Source: Stereum hirsutum FP-91666 SS1
Taxonomy: Eukaryota > Basidiomycota > Agaricomycetes > Russulales > Stereaceae
Assembly: GCF_000264905.1 (NCBI RefSeq)
Contig: NW_006763140.1
Coordinates: forward strand, 537,575 to 601,574
Reading direction: 5' to 3'
Length of the DNA stretch: 64,000 nt
A model generated the notes under the pieces. The model had not been told where the DNA came from. It made no database searches and was given only the letters and a program-made list of their open reading frames with translations. Positions 59,478-64,000 of this stretch are shown here, piece after piece. The position numbers were made by a program, and so were the translations under genes. Position 1 is the first letter of the stretch, and each line of letters begins with the position of its first letter.

Positions 59478-60205
59478 TTTATCGGAGGAAAGGAGGGAGA
59501 GGGGAGGAAAGATCCGACGAAGTATCGTCCAGCTTTTAGTTGCATCAGGGATAATTGGCTTATACATCCGGCTTATACAGCAGCCTGAGGTCAAACGATA
59601 TCGTTTCTTTCTGTCGCCATAGGATGACTGAGCAAGTTTGTAAGCCCTTTAAGTTCCATCCGCATCAAACGGTCAATGAGATAAGTACTGAGAATATCAT
59701 AGTCAAGAGGAGAAGAGGCGAACGGAAGCAGATAGTTCGCTAGCTTCATGGATGATGGGCAGTGTGCATTGTGGGTCGAGTTAGAGATTGCGCTTGTCCG
59801 TATTCCCGTAAATTTCTTGGAAAGAGCAGAGGATCGACACCGCGGAAGCCGGCCCAGCGATATAAGGGAACTAGTGTCTGGTCATGTATGCACAGACCGC
59901 GGAAGCAAAGTCGACCAGGGGACATAGTCTCAGGAATCGCCGTACAAACAACAGACGTTTTCGGAGCCAGACGTTCGAGCAGTCGACGAGATCCACACAG
60001 CAGTCGTCGCCGATGACCATTGGGCAGACATTGGATCCATGAACTTCATCGCCTCGCCACTTGTTCGTCACAAAGCCATGCGCTCACTCTCCTGAATATA
60101 AGGAAGTGGGCTCAGATGATATGACAGGACACAGATTTCAACAGAGTTTTGCCATAGTGTCAGTGTCTAACCGAGCGAGGAGTGACAAAGTCGGACCGAA
60201 GCTGT
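59478..60205. other. spacer between the tandem OYE genes
   Basis: No gene recognised. A minus-strand TATAAG motif at about 59550-59580 may serve the promoter of copy 1. Confidence 0.45.
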
Positions 60206-61578
60206 TTAGTGAGACGAAGCAAAGGGATAGTCGATGTATCCCTCGGGACTTTGGGCCGTGTAGAACGTAGCGCGATCGGGCTTATTCAACGGTAGGTTCT
60301 CCTTCAACCTCTTCGGCAAATCAGGCTGCAATAACTCAAAGCTATCAGCCACACTCCAAAACGCATACATAAGATATGAAGGACGCACATTGGCTAAGAA
60401 CGCCCTCCCGAACGCAATCAAACAATCTTGCTTCTCCGCTTCCTCAATCGCCGTCTCCCTCTTGAACCCTCCGGCAGCGATGTACACCCTCTTCCGTCCG
60501 CTCGTGTTCGGCGGGTTCCACGCCTCACGCAAGAAATCGTTCGAGTCGCCGGAATGGAATTCCATGTCGTTGTCGCCCGTGACGCGCGGTTCGACGGCGT
60601 GGATGTACCCGAAGTTGGGGAATTCTGTGCGGATGCGGGTGATGAGGGTTTTGAAGGTTGTCTTTGGGTCATCCATGCGCATGTCTACCAAACGACAAAA
60701 TTGTCATCCAGGTCAGGTCAGGTCAGGTCAGATTGTACCATAGAAGGGTGGGAAAAGCGATGATGCCAGTAGGGAATAAGGTGGTGAACGTACTCTGAAA
60801 GGTTCCCCAAGGACTGAGTCTAATTCCGACCTTCTCCTGGCCCACAGCTTTAGTCACCGCCTGCACAACCTCCACCCCAAACCTCAACCGCCCCTCCAAA
60901 CTCCCGCCATACTCATCCGTCCTCTTATTACTCACATCCTGGAAAAATTGGTCAAGCAGATACCCGTTCGCCCCATGTATCTCCACTCCATCGAATCCAG
61001 CCTTATTGACGGCATTGTCCGCAGCGTGAGCGTACATTCTCACATATTCATGGATCTCGGGGATAGTGAGAGGGCGGGGGGCTTGATCGACACCGTCCAG
61101 GGGTATATCGGACGCAGACACGTAGGGAAGGTCGTTATGGAAAGAGGGGGATTCCTTGTCGAGTTGTTGGGGAAGGGCGGCACGGCCGAGAGCCCATAGT
61201 TGAAGGTAAATGAAGGAACCTTTGGAATGAACCGCGCTGGTGACCTACGCACAAAATCCAAAGTATTCTCACTAAGCTGATTTCCTAAGGGTTGAGATAC
61301 GAGGAGGGACGTACCTTCTTCCAAGCCTCCACCTGCTGGTCACTCCATATTCCTGGGACGTTCGCCTGCCCACCCGCCTTTGCATCAATGAATGTAGCCT
61401 CTGTAATCAACAACGTCCCGGGAACGCTTGCACGTTGTCCATAATACTCGGCAGCTAGCTCACCGTGGACATGAGCGTCGTTAGCGCGGAAGCGGGTGAG
61501 TGGGGCGAGAACAACACGGTGCTGAAGGGTGATGGAGGGCGTGAGCTGGAAAGGACTGAAGAGTTTCTCGGCGGCCAT
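60206..61578 (-). CDS. Old Yellow Enzyme-type NADH:flavin oxidoreductase, copy 2
   Basis: Tandem paralogue of the previous gene, about 360-370 residues, with full OYE landmarks. It starts MAAEKLFSPFQLTPSITLQH. Then come LLITEATFID, FIYLQLWALGRAALPQQLDK (the typical loop with Trp and Arg), LPYVSASDIPLDGVDQAPRP, AGFDGVEIHGANGYLLDQFF, NKRTDEYGGSLEGRLRF, GIRLSPWGTFQ, YIHAVEPRVTGDND, YIAAGGFKRETA and FGRAFLAN, with a last exon from PDLPKRLKENLP to DYPFASSH. The intron at about 60685-60795 contains a GGTCA pentanucleotide repeat (about 60709-60731). Likely reduces alpha,beta-unsaturated carbonyls in stress or secondary metabolism; substrate unknown. Confidence 0.93.
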
Positions 61579-62654
61579 TCTATGTATTGTAGGCAGCGGT
61601 GACCAGGTGTTTTGTAGGAGCTGTCGTGGTAGTGCAGGGTACCTTGTGGGTAAGTCCCGTCCAGGCCGACTTTATATCCAGCTCTGACGTAGTCTGATCC
61701 AAAAATGACGTTCCACGTCCGAGAGTGACTTAGAAAGTCCTGATTTCAATACCGTCTGGTCTGAATATATTGAGAATGTATCCTCGAGAAGTAATGAGCG
61801 TCATAGAAGATGCAGATCATGGTTCGGAACAAGATGTCGCGGCTGTCCGTCCCGACCCCGAACAAACCAGTGAGAGGAAGACTGAGTACTTATTGTACTG
61901 AATCCAGCTTTTGGACCATGTTCAGGCGAGCGTGTACGAGGCCTTGAGGATGGAGATAAAGATGAAGCTTAGCGTATACGATATACGATATCCGGTAAAG
62001 AAGGAAAGAGCTTCGAGCTAGATCCTCGCTTGCTCGGTTGCAATCCCGTCTACTTAAGTATTCTGCCTTTGGGGACTGATCATGCCCAAAGCTTAGAGGA
62101 GAGACGTTTCGGAAAATGAGCTCAGGTATGACATATGAAGCTTTGAAGGGCGATGTGGGATGGTCACAGCCAAGATGACTGAGTCAGGAAGGACCGGAAC
62201 TGACGCGCGTCAGGGGGCAAATGTGGCACTCCGCTGTGGCCACTTGTGCGCCTTTGAAAAATGTAAATTCTACTACTAACAATCAGATCAAGAAAAATAT
62301 ACAAAGACACTATAGTACGTGGTTTTGACCTGAGACGATTGGACCTCAATATCGAGGATGAGGCCTAAGGTTCGAACGAAATAGAGCTGACCCTGTCCTC
62401 CTGAGTCCTTGCCCCTGTCAGCCAGGCGTTCTGCTTGGTGGAAGTGGTCTGTCATGCAGTAAAGTTGATACGACCGAGGAGAGTACCGGTACGTACCACT
62501 TCCATTGACCGACTCAATTCATTCTGCAAAACGAATATCGATACCGCTGGTCTTCTATGGGCAGAGTAAGCAGTAGTCAATCGTGTTAACTGGCTGGTAT
62601 AGGAATCTTGTTCTCATATCGAGTAATACCTACTTATGTAGAATCCCCAGCATA
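61579..62654. other. intergenic, no supported gene
   Basis: About 1.1 kb upstream of OYE copy 2 and 3' of the MYND-finger gene. Nothing recognised. Confidence 0.45.
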
Positions 62655-64000
62655 TTATGAACTAACTGGTACTATCTGATGACCTTCTCCACCTTCAGCT
62701 TCGCGCCTTCCGAAAGGCACCCACGACGAAATATCGACATCTGTGAACAGCCCACTGTCGTCGTAGTATCCGAATGGAATGGCGAACTCCACCTCGAGAA
62801 AACTTTCATCTTCATCGCTGTTGATGCTACTCCAGTCCGAGTCCGAGTCCGAGTCATGCCCTTCGCCATCGTCAGAGACCCAGTCACTATCTCCGTCGTC
62901 GTCCACAACTTCCTTCGTTCTTGAAGGCGACTCGTCAGTTCTCTTCAGCTTCTTCATGATGTTTTTGATCTTCTCGTGGAATGAATCATCGCTGTAGTCC
63001 GAATCTTCTTCAGAAGACGCGGATTCGTCATCAGCCTCATCATCAGAATCGTCTTCGTATTCCTTCAAGTTGCGACTGCTCCCTCCAGAAGCGTGTTGGT
63101 GTATTGTATGTGTAACGGGTACGCGTGTGAAGGATATTCGGACGAAGTAATCCGCCATCTTGAAACCCGGCTTGACCCTCTTGAGGAGTTCGTCCTTGTG
63201 AGTGTGGATATAGTCGTGAACAAGGTATTCGAGGAAGGACCGTTCTGACTTCTCGATGGCGACCTTGCGTCCGCCTATCAAGGATTTGCGTTATAAATAA
63301 ATGAGGAGAGCAATCAAGGATCGAAAGGACCATAAATTGAATGAGGACGAACATTCGATGTCTTCTCGCCGAGATTTACATATCTCTTTATGTTCTGGCC
63401 AGTCGCGCTTTTGACACTTCTGCGAGCAGTAGAAAACGTTCATACACGCGCGGCATCGCTTCAATGGCCGTCGATCGTCCTCCTTGTCGTCTTCAGGATT
63501 CCAGAAGCACTGGGGAAATGAGTTAATATGCATCGAACAGAGGAAATGAAGATTGGAGGAACTGACACTATTACACGAGTCCTCCGGGAAGCTCATATGC
63601 TTGAACTTCTCATCAGTCTTCCACGCATCGAGTAACCTCGATCTTTCCTCCGAAACCCCTTTCAACACCATCAGAGGATCATACAGCATCCCTGCTGCCT
63701 GCTTCGTCCCAAGGCCTAACCTGTCTACCTGGGCTAATCCCTTCCTCATGCACTTCACAGCCTTCGGAAAGACCAGATGCAGCGGAAGGATCTTCGACAG
63801 GATTGTCGCCGCCAAAGGTTCGCTCAGCATCCCTGCCGCGTTGATCCCCTCCACCCATTTGGACGAACGTAAGAGAGCAGGTAGTAGACCATTCTCGATG
63901 AGCTGAATGACCCAAAAGGAGTCGTCGAGCGAGTTGAGATCGTCAAGGATGTTGAAGATGCAGAAGCCAACGATGCGGGTTATGGGGTCCGAGAGACCAG
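62655..64000 (-). CDS. MYND-type zinc finger protein (partial, 5' end beyond the window)
   Basis: The coding frame continues past the right edge; the first visible residues read SDPITRIVGFCIFNILDDLN, then WVIQLIENGLLPALL. The middle is helical (EGINAAGMLSEPLAATILSK), armadillo-like. The MYND finger follows: CFWNPEDDKEDDRRP, then CRACMNVFYCSQKCQKRDW and HKEIC. The C-terminal part starts GGRKVAIEKSERSFLEYLVH and includes an acidic Ser/Asp/Glu-rich region (DDSDDEADDESASSEEDSD). It ends EGGEGHQIVPVSS. This type is greatly expanded in Agaricomycetes; MYND fingers bind proline-rich partners. At least three exons are visible. Function not known. Confidence 0.82.

Overview
The window is nuclear DNA of a filamentous basidiomycete, most likely an Agaricomycete. 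Nearly every gene is split by short (about 50-80 nt) GT-AG introns and genes are densely packed on both strands. The protein set is typical of mushroom-forming fungi: fungalysin, RBR E3 ligase, Dal5-like MFS, an I9-type protease inhibitor, tandem Old Yellow Enzyme copies, lineage-expanded F-box proteins and a PARP-like protein with N-terminal Cys/His fingers. CFIm25 and Rab18, both absent from budding yeast, are present. Gene models were made by hand splicing; exon limits are good to a few bases where a family pattern guided the junction.

Layout. 0.3-13.2 kb is a redox and transport neighbourhood: a DUF1348 protein, an MFS permease, an NAD(P)-dependent epimerase/reductase, two tandem ABM-type small monooxygenases and a flavin monooxygenase with an NTF2-like N-terminus. 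13.4-20.3 kb holds an RBR ubiquitin ligase, the mRNA 3'-processing factor CFIm25 and a secreted fungalysin (M36) with an odd acidic/aromatic tail. 21.2-22.8 kb is a tandem array of five tRNA-like elements whose anticodon arm is replaced by an enlarged insertion. 23.6-31.8 kb carries Rab18, a second epimerase related to the first, an F-box protein and the PARP-like protein. 33-45 kb has two large genes: a SulP/STAS/cNMP-fold transporter resembling yeast Vsb1, and a Dbl-type RhoGEF of about 2000 residues.

45.8-51.7 kb is a young duplicated region. It holds two paralogous genes of an unrecognised family, each with a copied promoter block (CRE-like palindrome plus TATA box), then an intact F-box gene and an orphan first exon of a related F-box gene. 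52.5-61.6 kb holds a ZIP zinc transporter, a 77-residue I9/PBI2-like protease inhibitor in four tiny exons, an ornithine cyclodeaminase/mu-crystallin family gene and two tandem OYE genes, one with an altered active-site loop. A MYND-finger gene runs off the right edge.

How the genes fit together. No polyketide, peptide or terpene backbone gene is present, so the left-hand oxidoreductases are at most a catabolic/detoxification group. The most unusual elements are the tRNA-like tandem array, the duplicated promoter-plus-gene block of the unknown family, the PARP-like protein and the tail of the fungalysin.
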